15,460 nt of DNA from an uncultured Bacteroidales bacterium (GTDB lineage: Bacteria; Bacteroidota; Bacteroidia; Bacteroidales; P3): NCBI GenBank assembly GCA_947179195.1, contig CAMXAS010000015.1:1-15460 (forward strand), written 5' to 3'. Every line of letters starts with the position of its first letter. Within the stretch, counting starts at the first letter, position 1. The notes beneath the pieces were generated by a model. It was not told the origin of the DNA, did no database searches, and saw only the letters and a list, made by a program, of their open reading frames with translations. The translations under genes were made by a program, and so were the position numbers. Shown piece after piece: positions 1-7,428 of this stretch.

Positions 1-1
1 C

Positions 2-133
2 CGCGCCGCACTCGTCCCCGCCACCGGCAAAGGCTTCGACGGTATTGACGCGCGCTTGGCGACCCGTCATTTTGAAGTGGGGGCCGTGGATTATTCCGAC
101 CATCGCCCGATTTCGGCGGTTATAAATTATTAG
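2..133 (+). CDS. C-terminal end of a probable endonuclease/exonuclease/phosphatase family protein (partial)
   Basis: An open frame enters from the left edge and ends at TAG (131-133), giving 43 residues. The tail carries a Y-S-D-H-R-P-I segment about ten residues before the stop. An S-D-H-x-P motif at the extreme C-terminus is typical of the EEP fold (DNase I-like nucleases and inositol-phosphatase-like enzymes), where the His and Asp belong to the active site. Everything upstream is missing, so substrate and cellular location cannot be judged. The gene converges on aroE with only 12 AT-rich bases between the two stop codons. I see no hairpin terminator there, so the transcripts may overlap. 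The family call rests on one motif and is moderate. The reading frame itself is well supported, because the other two frames on this strand do not give a comparable tail. Confidence 0.6.
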   Translation, partial: RAALVPATGKGFDGIDARLATRHFEVGAVDYSDHRPISAVINY

Positions 134-145
134 ATTATTAAATCA

Positions 146-985
146 TTAAGGTGCTTCACCGTTCTGCCAGATTTCCCAGGCCGCTTCGGCCTGAAGATGT
201 AGCATTTCCAAACCGCCCTTGACTTGGGCGCCCAAGGATGCCATACGGCGCATCATGGCCGTGGGTTCGGGATTATAGACGACATCATAGAAGTAGAAAG
301 GCCGGTCGGGCGAAACGGCCAACGTGCCGTAAGGCAACGGCAATTCGCCGTCCATATCCGGGAACATCCCGACGGGCGTGGTCTGCACGCAGAGGCCGTA
401 AGCCGCGAAACCACCGGAAGCCCGCCAACCGTCATACGTCAGGTAGCGGCGGGCCGGCCCGCTTGAAAGCGGGCGCGGGCGGCGGGTCACGACGTCGAAC
501 GGCAGCCCCCATTGTTGCAATACGTACTGTACGGCGGCCGAAGCGCCCCCGTCGCCTAAGACGACCGCCGCCCGCAGGCGATGGTGCAAGGCCTCCGGCG
601 CGCCATCGCCCGGCCGCCCCACCCAACCGAGCAGCGACCGCTCGAAGCCGATGACGTCGGTATTCTCGCCCCACCACGCGCCGTGATGGCGGCGCAATAC
701 GTTCACGGCGCCCAAGGCAGTGGCGGCCGCGCCCGCGCCGGCCAGATACGGCCACAACGCGCGTTTATATGGTATCGTCACATTGAGCCCGCAGAGGTCC
801 GTGCGCGCCAACAGCCCCGGAATCCCGTCCGGCTGCAACGCGAACAGTTCGTAGGTATGCGTTCCGGACAAACCCAAACGCGCGAATTTATCTTGAAAAT
901 AAGCGGGCGAAAAAGAATGCCCCAACGGGTAGCCCAATAAGCCGTAACGGCGGATAGCCGCGGTCGGTTCGCCCATAACGTCCAT
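146..985 (-). CDS. aroE: Shikimate dehydrogenase (NADP+)
   Basis: AroE reduces 3-dehydroshikimate to shikimate with NADPH in the cytoplasmic route to aromatic amino acids. The 279-residue protein shows the family landmarks in order: G-H-S-F-S (Ser24 and Ser26, shikimate carboxylate binding), N-V-T-I-P-Y-K with catalytic Lys74, G-A-V-N (Asn95), G-E-N-T-D with catalytic Asp110, a Rossmann nucleotide loop G-D-G-G-A-S (144-149), T-T-P-V-G-M (202-207), and a C-terminal G-G-L-E-M-L-x-x-Q-A segment with Gln265. The residue before T-T-P-V-G-M is Gln201, where Asn is usual. The length is normal to slightly long. The ATG at 985 overlaps the TAA of the upstream TPR gene by one base (TAATG), which favours this start and suggests translational coupling. 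A second Met lies at residue 4. It is the last gene of the leftward train. Confidence 0.95.
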   Translation of the reverse strand: MDVMGEPTAAIRRYGLLGYPLGHSFSPAYFQDKFARLGLSGTHTYELFALQPDGIPGLLARTDLCGLNVTIPYKRALWPYLAGAGAAATALGAVNVLRRHHGAWWGENTDVIGFERSLLGWVGRPGDGAPEALHHRLRAAVVLGDGGASAAVQYVLQQWGLPFDVVTRRPRPLSSGPARRYLTYDGWRASGGFAAYGLCVQTTPVGMFPDMDGELPLPYGTLAVSPDRPFYFYDVVYNPEPTAMMRRMASLGAQVKGGLEMLHLQAEAAWEIWQNGEAP

Positions 986-2442
986 TATTCCAATTCTTTC
1001 AGAATGCGTTGCAGGTTCGGGAGCTCCATGATTTCGGGCATCCCCTCTTTGGCGATGGCCACGAGTTCCGGATCGGCGATAAAGGCCGTCTTGAAACAGG
1101 TCTCGGCCTGGTTCGGCTTGTTCATATAGTGCAGAATCACGCCTTTCATCAACTGATAGCGCGCGTTGTCGGCCTCTTCCGACAAACCGAGTTCGATGTC
1201 CTGCAAGGCTTGGTCCAGTTTATCCAAGATGCAGAGGTTCATGAAATAATCGAAAACCGCCACCTCGTTGGCGGACGAGATACGCCAGGCCTCGCGCAAA
1301 GCGGCCAGGCCGTCGGCCTCCTCGCCCAACAGCAACAGGCACTGCCCCATGCCGCGGTGGATATCGGAAATCAACATCCCGTCCAAATGCCGGTCCATGC
1401 GCCGCGACGCCTCCGCCGCCGTGCGGAAATAAGCCAAGGCCTCCCGGATGGCCGCCACGTCGTCGCGCTTGAACGTCCGGCTCGCCAGACGGTAATTCAA
1501 CGCGGCCGTCTCCAAGTCGTCCAAGGGCTCTTTCATCAGCTCCCTGATATAGAACAACTCGCGTTCGGGCTGCTGGTGGTCGGCATAGTAGTCGGCCATG
1601 ATGCTGTAAAAGTAGAACCGTTGCGTATCGGTCCATTTCTCGGGCTGAAAACGGCTGAAACTGTCTTCCACCAAGGCCGCGTCGCAGGTGTCGGAATACA
1701 GGATGCGGCGGCCGTGCGCCTCGTAGTCGTCGGGGTCGATGGCCAACGTGTATTCGTTGGCTTCCTTCGCGCCCTCGTGGTCCTCCAGCATCTCGCAAAT
1801 CTCGTAGAGGAGTTTCCACAGATATTTGTTGTACGGCTGTTCGGCCGTCATCTTGTGCAGCACTTCGGCCGCCTCGCTCAACATCTCCCACTCTATCGCC
1901 CAGACGATGAAACGGTTGCAGACTTCGGGCGAATCCGGCTCCGATTTCAGATATTGACAGATTTTACGGAAGCCCTCCATGCGCTGCCCGCGCACGGCCA
2001 GGCACTGCGCCAGACCGGCCGCCGCCACGCCGGCGTCGCCGCCCAGACTTTCGTACTGCCGGAACAGTTGCTCGGCTTCCTCGTAACGTTCCTGACTCAT
2101 ATACAGCCCTGCCCGCACGGCCAGCCGTTCCTCGTTGTTGGGATACCAGGCGTCGAGTTCGTCCAACAGCTTGAAGGCCTCGTCGGTCTTCTCCGTCGCG
2201 GCCAACAACTCCACCTTGCACAGTTGCAATTCGTCATCGTTGGGATAACGGCCCAACGCTTCGTCCAGCACCGACATCCCCTTGTCGTACTCCTGCTTCA
2301 TCATGCAGATGTTGACCAAGGCGGTATAGTCTTCCTCCTCCAAGTCCGGCATCGGAACCGATGCATCCGCGCGCGCCGCCCAATAACGTTGATACAGGTC
2401 CACGTCCTCGGGCATGAACACGTCGTCAACTTCCTCTTTCAT
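985..2442 (-). CDS. Cytoplasmic tetratricopeptide-repeat protein
   Basis: This 485-residue protein is built of helical repeats and has no signal peptide or membrane segment, so it is probably a soluble cytoplasmic scaffold or adaptor. The N-terminal part (about residues 33-165) contains successive TPR-like units with the usual small-residue/Tyr/Ala pattern and Y-P-N-x or D-P-x ends. Further units lie around 200-245 (ending in a D-P-D-D-Y turn) and 425-465. The protein is rich in Glu and Asp, and Tyr and Met are common. I do not recognise a specific function. It starts 17 nt inside the end of recN (overlap 2426-2442), and its stop overlaps the aroE start, so it lies within a tightly coupled transcription unit. 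That context alone does not tie it to DNA repair or the shikimate pathway. TPR assignment is firm; role unknown. Confidence 0.85.
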   Translation of the reverse strand: MKEEVDDVFMPEDVDLYQRYWAARADASVPMPDLEEEDYTALVNICMMKQEYDKGMSVLDEALGRYPNDDELQLCKVELLAATEKTDEAFKLLDELDAWYPNNEERLAVRAGLYMSQERYEEAEQLFRQYESLGGDAGVAAAGLAQCLAVRGQRMEGFRKICQYLKSEPDSPEVCNRFIVWAIEWEMLSEAAEVLHKMTAEQPYNKYLWKLLYEICEMLEDHEGAKEANEYTLAIDPDDYEAHGRRILYSDTCDAALVEDSFSRFQPEKWTDTQRFYFYSIMADYYADHQQPERELFYIRELMKEPLDDLETAALNYRLASRTFKRDDVAAIREALAYFRTAAEASRRMDRHLDGMLISDIHRGMGQCLLLLGEEADGLAALREAWRISSANEVAVFDYFMNLCILDKLDQALQDIELGLSEEADNARYQLMKGVILHYMNKPNQAETCFKTAFIADPELVAIAKEGMPEIMELPNLQRILKELE

Positions 2443-4111
2443 ACAATCCTTTCTCTAAAAGTACGTCCGCCGCTTCCAAGGCTTCCTTGGTCGGCGTGCC
2501 ATCGCTGAGCATGGCGGCTATCGCGCTGCGGTGCGCCCCGGCATCCAAGGGTTCTATATGCGACAGGCTGCGGTCGCCCGCCACCTGCTTGCTGACACGG
2601 TAATGCGCGTTGGCCTTGGCCGCTATCTGCGGCAGGTGCGTGATGCTGACCACCTGCATATACTGCGCCATCCGCCGCATCATGACGGCCATCTTGGCCG
2701 CCGTTTCGCCGGACACGCCCGTATCTATTTCGTCCAATATCAGACAGTGTATCAAACTGTTTTCGTGAATGACCGACTTGATGGCCAGCATCAGGCGCGA
2801 GAGTTCGCCGCCCGAGGCCACCTTGCCCAGTTCGGCGGGCTCGCCGCCCCTGTTGGCGTTGAACAACAGCCGCACGCGGTCTTTGCCGCGCGGCGTAAAA
2901 TCGGCCTCTTCATCCCATTGCAACACGAGCGTGGCATCCGGCATAGCCAAATCGGCCAAGGCCTCCTGCGTCTTTTGCATCAATCGGCGGCCGGCTTCCA
3001 GACGCGCTTCCCGCCAACGGACGGCCAAGGCTTCCAAGGCAGCCTTCAGTTCCCCGGCTTCGGCTTCCAGGCGTTGCTGTTCCTCCGCCCGTCCGTCTTC
3101 GGCCTGCAACCGCCGCGCGGTCTCGTCGCGCAAGGCGATGAGTTCCTCCACGGTCTGCACGCGGTGTTTGGTTTCCAAGGCATAGATACGGCTGAGCCGC
3201 TCTTCGTTGGCGGCCTTCTCGGCGGGCGAAAAGTCCAACGCGCCGCTCCAATTCCGCAGGTCGCCCTGCAAGTCGTTCAATTCTATCAGGGCCGATTCCC
3301 AACGCGGCAACGCGGCCTGCAAACCGCTGTGATAGGCGGCTATTTTCTTCAACTGACGCACGATTTGGGTCAGACGCGCCTCCAAGGCTTCCTCGCCCTG
3401 CGTCCAGGCGACCTGCGCCGCCTCCATCGCGTCCTTAATCTGCTCGGCGTGTTGCTGTTGCGCCAACAGCGTCTCCAATTCGGCCTGCTCGCCGGCCTGC
3501 AACCGCATCGCCTCCAACTCTTCGTAAAGGAAACGCCAATAGTCCTGTTCGCGTTCCCAGGCCTGACGCGCCTCGACCAAGGCCTGCAAATCGGCCTGCA
3601 CGCGGACATAGCGTTTGTAGAGCGGCGCGTATTCGGCCGCCACGCGCTGATCCGCCGGGATATAACCGTCCACGATTTCCAACAGGAAGGACGGGCGCAC
3701 CATATCCATCGTCTTATGCTGCGAATGGATATCGACGAGATAGGCCGACAGGGCTTTCAGCACCGGCAGCCCGCAGGGCGTGTCGTTGACGAACGCGCGC
3801 GACTTGCCGGCGGCCGTGATTTCACGGCGCAACAACAGCGTACCGTCTTCCGCCTCGTCCAAGTCGTTTTCGGCCAAAATGCGGCTCACCTCCGGTCGGG
3901 AAATCTCGAACACGGCCTCCACGACGCATTTCTTCTCCTTGTCGAACAGCACCTGCGTTTCCGCCCGGTTGCCCAACAGCAACCCCAACGCGCCCAACAG
4001 GATGGACTTGCCCGCCCCCGTTTCGCCCGTAATCACGGTGAAACCGGGACCGAACGTCAGGGAAACCGACTGTATCAACGCATAATTTTCTATGGAGAGG
4101 TGTTTCAGCAT
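2426..4111 (-). CDS. recN: DNA repair protein RecN (SMC-like ATPase)
   Basis: RecN is a cytoplasmic SMC-family ATPase that acts in recombinational repair of double-strand breaks. The 561-residue length matches the family. The head domain is split in the expected way. Walker A is G-E-T-G-A-G-K-S at residues 29-36. The ABC signature S-G-G-E-L-S-R is at 433-439, Walker B L-I-L-D-E-I-D at 457-463, and the switch S-I-T-H-L-P-Q has its His at 492. D-I-H-S-Q-H at 127-132 is also characteristic. Residues about 155-385 are rich in Glu, Gln, Ala, Leu and Arg and look like the paired coiled-coil arms. The ATG at 4111 lies 33 nt downstream of the coaBC/DUF4835 stop, and the 3' end overlaps the TPR gene by 17 nt. 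Finding recN after coaBC and a DUF4835 gene is a conserved Bacteroidota arrangement. Confidence 0.97.
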   Translation of the reverse strand: MLKHLSIENYALIQSVSLTFGPGFTVITGETGAGKSILLGALGLLLGNRAETQVLFDKEKKCVVEAVFEISRPEVSRILAENDLDEAEDGTLLLRREITAAGKSRAFVNDTPCGLPVLKALSAYLVDIHSQHKTMDMVRPSFLLEIVDGYIPADQRVAAEYAPLYKRYVRVQADLQALVEARQAWEREQDYWRFLYEELEAMRLQAGEQAELETLLAQQQHAEQIKDAMEAAQVAWTQGEEALEARLTQIVRQLKKIAAYHSGLQAALPRWESALIELNDLQGDLRNWSGALDFSPAEKAANEERLSRIYALETKHRVQTVEELIALRDETARRLQAEDGRAEEQQRLEAEAGELKAALEALAVRWREARLEAGRRLMQKTQEALADLAMPDATLVLQWDEEADFTPRGKDRVRLLFNANRGGEPAELGKVASGGELSRLMLAIKSVIHENSLIHCLILDEIDTGVSGETAAKMAVMMRRMAQYMQVVSITHLPQIAAKANAHYRVSKQVAGDRSLSHIEPLDAGAHRSAIAAMLSDGTPTKEALEAADVLLEKGLYERGS

Positions 4112-4144
4112 AATAACGATTCGCCGACCCGTAAGGTGTGCGCC

Positions 4145-5071
4145 TTATCGCGCCGACATGATTTTCTGATATTTCTGGGCATTGGACGGGTCAAGGCCGT
4201 TGAGGAGGGCCACCGCCTGCTGCCGTTCATCCTGCGTGGCGCCCGAAAACATGGAGACCAACTCGTCGGACTTGGCTTCCATGAACAGGAGTTTGCACGG
4301 CAAGCCGTTGCGCGTATCGTTCAAGGCCTTGAGGGCCGTCAAGGCCTGCAAGACCCCGGCGCGGCCGTCCGTCGGATTGCCGTACATCAAATCGAGCCCC
4401 TTGCGGTGATATTGGTACAGCACGTTGTGTATCGCGCCGTAGTTGCCGTTCATATAATTCTCTATCATCCAATAGCGGTTGCGGTTGTTGCGCTCGCCCG
4501 ACTTCCAGCCCGGCTCACTCATGCCTTGGCACATGCTCACGACATTGTCCGCCTTGCCCAGGCAGACTTCGCCGGCATTGGGCGCGAAACTGTCTAAATA
4601 AAGCCCTATTATAAGGTAACTGTAATAGGCGACGACGGCCGTTAGATTGGAGGATATGTTGTTGTCGGAAAATTCGATGGGGTCGAACGCATTGTAGGTG
4701 AACACCACGTCCTTGTCCACGACGTTGAGCAGCGTGGTCTGATACGAGGCGTTATAGACGGGCCGACGCGCCTGCACGGTCAGATAGGCCTTGGTAACGC
4801 CCGTCGTGAAGTCGCGCTCCTGCACCTCCATCGTCATGCTGCACGGGATTTTCTCGCCGGGGCCCACCTGCAGGTTCGTCCATTTCTGTCCGTTCACGAA
4901 GGCGGCCAAAGCGTCCTGCATGGTCTCGAACACCTTTTTGTCGCCGCTCTGTATCTTGGTGCTCACGACCTGGAACGTGCAGTTCAGTTCCTGCGCCTGC
5001 AAGGCCGCGCCGCCGAACAGCAAAAGGCACCAAAGGGTCAACACGCCCATACAGCGGCCCAGCCGTTGCAC
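4145..5071 (-). CDS. DUF4835 exported protein, 3' part of the fused frame (alternative internal start)
   Basis: This is the same frame as the CoaBC fusion, read as a separate gene. A hydrophobic stretch followed by A-L-Q-A-Q-E-L-N-C looks like an N-terminal signal peptide with cleavage near A-Q/E-L. DUF4835 proteins in Bacteroidota usually begin this way and sit directly after coaBC. I recall that some annotations call the family PorD and link it to type IX secretion, but I cannot verify that here. Two internal starts are possible. ATG at 5050 gives 301 residues, but its n-region lacks any basic residue. GTG at 5071 gives 308 residues with Arg at positions 3 and 6 before the hydrophobic core, a better signal peptide. 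Neither has an obvious ribosome binding site. The mature part has paired Cys residues and many Tyr and Asn, as in exported proteins. It is listed separately because a cytoplasmic CoaBC cannot easily share a chain with it. Confidence 0.5.
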   Translation of the reverse strand: MQRLGRCMGVLTLWCLLLFGGAALQAQELNCTFQVVSTKIQSGDKKVFETMQDALAAFVNGQKWTNLQVGPGEKIPCSMTMEVQERDFTTGVTKAYLTVQARRPVYNASYQTTLLNVVDKDVVFTYNAFDPIEFSDNNISSNLTAVVAYYSYLIIGLYLDSFAPNAGEVCLGKADNVVSMCQGMSEPGWKSGERNNRNRYWMIENYMNGNYGAIHNVLYQYHRKGLDLMYGNPTDGRAGVLQALTALKALNDTRNGLPCKLLFMEAKSDELVSMFSGATQDERQQAVALLNGLDPSNAQKYQKIMSAR

Positions 5072-6259
5072 GAGCCTTTCGGCCACGGAGACTTTGCTTT
5101 CCAACTCGCCCGCCTCCGCCGTACCGTCTTTATAGAGGAACGTCACTTTGTTCGTCGTCGTTTCAAAGCCCGCGCCCGCGTCTTCCAACGTATTGAGCAC
5201 AATGATGTCGGCATTCTTCCGACGCCGTTTCTCTTCCGCGTTGGCCAACGCATGGTCGGTTTCCAGCGCGAAGCCGACAACGCACTGCCGTTCGCTCTTG
5301 TGTGCGCCGGCATAAGCCAGCAAATCGGGATTGGGCACGAGTTCGAGCGCGGTCTGCCCGCCCGTTTTCTTCATCTTGACGTCCGAAACGTCGCGCACGC
5401 GGTAGTCGGCCACGGCGGCCGAGAATACGCCGGCGTCCATATCGGGCCACCAACGCAACAGCACGTCGTACATTTCCTGCGCCGTCCGCACCTTTTCCCA
5501 ATGCGCGACGGCCATTTCAGGCTGCAGGGCCGACGGGCCGCTGACCAAAAAGACCTCCGCCCCCTGCCGTTGCAAGGCGTCGGCGATGCAGAAGCCCATG
5601 CGGCCGGACGAACGGTTGGTGATATAACGCACGGGGTCGATGGGTTCCTGCGTGGGCCCGGCCGTCACAAGCACCTTCTTGCCCCGCAGCGGCGCGGCTT
5701 CCGGTTCAGCCGTCCGCGTCAGGATGGCCTCCGTCGCGCGGAAGAGTTCCTCCGGTTCCGGCATACGCCCCTTGGCTTCATAACCGCAGGCCAACGGCCC
5801 GTAGGCCGCATCGAGCACATGGACGCCCCGTTGCGCCAACAGCCGCAGGTTTTCCACCGTGGCCGGATGTTCGTACATATGCACGTTCATGGCCGGTGAG
5901 ACGACCACGGGTTTGTGAAAAGCCAAATATAAGGTAGATAACGCATCGTCGGCGATGCCGTGCGCCATTTTGGCCAGGATGTTGGCCGTGGCGGGCGCCA
6001 CGAGCAGCACATCGGCCCAGTCGGCGTAATGGACATGGCGCGTGCTCCGCTCGCCCACGCGGTGGAACATATCGGTATAGAGGCTGTTACCCGACACGGT
6101 CTCCAGCGTCAGGGGCGTGACGAATTCCAGCGCGTGCGCCGTACACACGACGCGCACCTCCGCCCCCGCCTGCACGAACAGGCGCACGAGGGCCGGCGTC
6201 TTGTAAGCGGCAATGCCGCCGCTCACGCCCAAAACGATATGTTTCCCCTGCAACGACAC
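4145..6259 (-). CDS. coaBC: CoaBC bifunctional coenzyme A biosynthesis protein fused in frame to a DUF4835 protein
   Basis: One 704-residue frame holds two normally separate proteins. Residues 1 to about 402 are CoaBC, which joins cysteine to 4'-phosphopantothenate using CTP and then decarboxylates the product. The CoaC half shows G-G-I-A-A-Y-K, His75 in H-V-H-Y-A-D-W-A-D, P-A-M-N (Asn125) and L-A-C-G (Cys158). These align by number with the E. coli Dfp catalytic residues. The CoaB half shows A-G-P-T-x-E-P-I-D-P-V-R, N-R-S-S-G-R-M-G (Asn215; the usual Lys is Arg) and K-M-K-K (295-298). Residues about 404-704 are a DUF4835 protein with a signal-peptide-like segment. No stop separates them. The GTG start at 6259 has a strong ribosome binding site and lies 13 nt after the rpoZ-like stop. 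It could be a true fusion, a stop-loss with internal initiation, or a base error at 5051. Both domain calls are secure; the fusion is not. Confidence 0.9.
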   Translation of the reverse strand: MSLQGKHIVLGVSGGIAAYKTPALVRLFVQAGAEVRVVCTAHALEFVTPLTLETVSGNSLYTDMFHRVGERSTRHVHYADWADVLLVAPATANILAKMAHGIADDALSTLYLAFHKPVVVSPAMNVHMYEHPATVENLRLLAQRGVHVLDAAYGPLACGYEAKGRMPEPEELFRATEAILTRTAEPEAAPLRGKKVLVTAGPTQEPIDPVRYITNRSSGRMGFCIADALQRQGAEVFLVSGPSALQPEMAVAHWEKVRTAQEMYDVLLRWWPDMDAGVFSAAVADYRVRDVSDVKMKKTGGQTALELVPNPDLLAYAGAHKSERQCVVGFALETDHALANAEEKRRRKNADIIVLNTLEDAGAGFETTTNKVTFLYKDGTAEAGELESKVSVAERLVQRLGRCMGVLTLWCLLLFGGAALQAQELNCTFQVVSTKIQSGDKKVFETMQDALAAFVNGQKWTNLQVGPGEKIPCSMTMEVQERDFTTGVTKAYLTVQARRPVYNASYQTTLLNVVDKDVVFTYNAFDPIEFSDNNISSNLTAVVAYYSYLIIGLYLDSFAPNAGEVCLGKADNVVSMCQGMSEPGWKSGERNNRNRYWMIENYMNGNYGAIHNVLYQYHRKGLDLMYGNPTDGRAGVLQALTALKALNDTRNGLPCKLLFMEAKSDELVSMFSGATQDERQQAVALLNGLDPSNAQKYQKIMSAR

Positions 6260-6264
6260 GGTTG

Positions 6265-6270
6265 CCTCCC
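6265..6270 (-). promoter_or_regulatory. Shine-Dalgarno site of the coaBC GTG start
   Basis: On the minus strand GGGAGG lies five bases before the GTG at 6259. It sits in the 13-nt gap after the rpoZ-like stop codon. Most other genes in this window have no such site, as is usual in Bacteroidota, so this one stands out and supports the non-ATG start. Confidence 0.6.
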
Positions 6271-6272
6271 GC

Positions 6273-6617
6273 TTAGTCGATAGGATCGGCGTCTTCGGAC
6301 GGACGGCGGAAGCAAAGGCCGTCTTCCATGAGTTCCTGCACGGCCATCAGCGTGGGCTTGGGCAGTTGCTCGTAGTAACGCGCTATTTCGATTTGCTCCT
6401 TGTTCTCATACACTTCTTCCGCTCCCTCCTGGGCCGCCGCGGTCGGCGTATATTCCGAAATCTTATTGACCAACTCCTGACGCAGGGCCGAGGAAATCGT
6501 ATTGGCCCGCTTGGAGAGCACGACCACGGTTTCGTACAGATTGCCCGTCAGCGTGTCGAATTTGGAGACATCCCGCGTGATGGCTTCCTGGGAGGCTTTG
6601 ATTTTCTTGTAATCCAT
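6273..6617 (-). CDS. rpoZ: RNA polymerase omega/Rpb6-type subunit, Bacteroidota form
   Basis: The 114-residue protein resembles the Bacteroidota omega-like subunit, which helps assemble and stabilise the RNA polymerase core by gripping the beta-prime subunit. It opens with M-D-Y-K-K. A conserved T-G-N-L-Y-E-T-V-V-V-L-S-K-R-A-N segment follows (about residues 24-39), corresponding to the omega core helices with the K-R-A motif. E-x-V-Y-E-N-x-E-Q-I-E-I-A-R-Y-Y-E-x-L-P-K-P-T (about 67-89) is the other characteristic stretch. The acidic C-terminal tail varies. The ATG at 6617 lies three bases after the bamD stop, and coaBC follows 13 nt downstream. bamD next to this gene is a recurring Bacteroidota arrangement. 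The assignment comes from memory of family sequences. Confidence 0.85.
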   Translation of the reverse strand: MDYKKIKASQEAITRDVSKFDTLTGNLYETVVVLSKRANTISSALRQELVNKISEYTPTAAAQEGAEEVYENKEQIEIARYYEQLPKPTLMAVQELMEDGLCFRRPSEDADPID

Positions 6618-6620
6618 GTT

Positions 6621-7424
6621 TTATTTTAATTTTGACTGTGATATTCCGTAATACTTATCCACTTCCTTGCGGTAGCGGCTGTCGGCGAACGAACGCATAA
6701 ACGACTCGTAGGCTTCCTGCACGCGCGCGTACCGTTCGGGCTGTTTTTCCCGTATGCTGTTCTCGGCGTAGAGGAACCGGCTGCGGAGCATCCGGTAGGC
6801 CGCTTCCTCGCGGTACATGGACTCCGGATAGTCGCGCAGGAAATTGTAATAGGCGATCGAGGCCGCGTTATACAGGTTGCGCTTGTAGTACATATTGGCC
6901 AGTTCAAAGGCCTTCAACGCCAACTTGTCGCGCAGTTCGACGATGAGGCGCGCCGCTTCCGCCACCTTGGGGCTGTGCGGATAGTAGTTGATGAACAGCT
7001 GCAACTGCTTGATGGCCTCCATCGTGGCCGTCTGGTCCAACTTGTAGAAGGGCGATTCCAAAAACTTGCAGTAGGCGCTCATATACGTCGTTTCCTCGAT
7101 GGACGCGCTGCCCGGGAACATACGCCCCGACATCCGGAAATAGTACGAGGCCATGTAATAGTCCTTCTCGTAGAAATAGGCGTAGGCCAAATTGTAAAGC
7201 AGGCTCTCGAAATCGTCCTTGCCGCGATAGACCGGCATCAATTCCTCGAACACCGTGATGGCTTTCTTATAGTCGCCCTTGTCGTAGGCTTTGACGGCGA
7301 AATTGAACTTGTCGGCCGCACTGCCCCGCTTGCTCACCGCGTTATATTCCTTCTGATAGGCGCAGCCCGTCAGCGATAACATCGTGAGTAACAGCAAACT
7401 ATACTTGATTTTACGCCAAAACAT
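6621..7424 (-). CDS. bamD: Outer membrane assembly lipoprotein BamD
   Basis: BamD is the essential lipoprotein of the BAM complex that inserts beta-barrel proteins into the outer membrane. The chosen ATG (7424) gives 267 residues with a lipoprotein signal peptide: basic residues at 4, 5 and 7, a Leu-rich core, and a lipobox S-L-T-G-C with the lipidated Cys at 21. The frame stays open to an upstream ATG at 7487. That would put 21 extra residues before the signal peptide and overlap the divergent promoter region, so I reject it. The rest is TPR-like helical repeats: A-V-K-A-Y-D-K-G-D-Y-K-K-A near 46, then F-E-S-L-L-Y-N-L-A-Y-A-Y-F near 72, and later Y-Y-P-H-S-P-K-V-A-E-A-A-R and R-D-Y-P-E-S-x-Y-R-E-E-A-A-Y-R. 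These are classic BamD/ComL features. It is the first gene of the leftward train, three bases ahead of the rpoZ-like gene. Confidence 0.93.
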   Translation of the reverse strand: MFWRKIKYSLLLLTMLSLTGCAYQKEYNAVSKRGSAADKFNFAVKAYDKGDYKKAITVFEELMPVYRGKDDFESLLYNLAYAYFYEKDYYMASYYFRMSGRMFPGSASIEETTYMSAYCKFLESPFYKLDQTATMEAIKQLQLFINYYPHSPKVAEAARLIVELRDKLALKAFELANMYYKRNLYNAASIAYYNFLRDYPESMYREEAAYRMLRSRFLYAENSIREKQPERYARVQEAYESFMRSFADSRYRKEVDKYYGISQSKLK

Positions 7425-7428
7425 AGCA

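Noticed and set aside
1009..2508. A 499-codon plus-strand frame antisense to the TPR gene
   Set aside because: It is a codon-bias shadow with no recognisable domain, and the minus-strand TPR frame has clear repeats and proper coupling to its neighbours.
2531..4597. A 688-codon open frame on the plus strand antisense to recN and the DUF4835 region
   Set aside because: It mirrors well-recognised genes, its protein is low-complexity and His/Gln/Arg rich with no motif, and such long antisense frames are expected where third positions are G or C.
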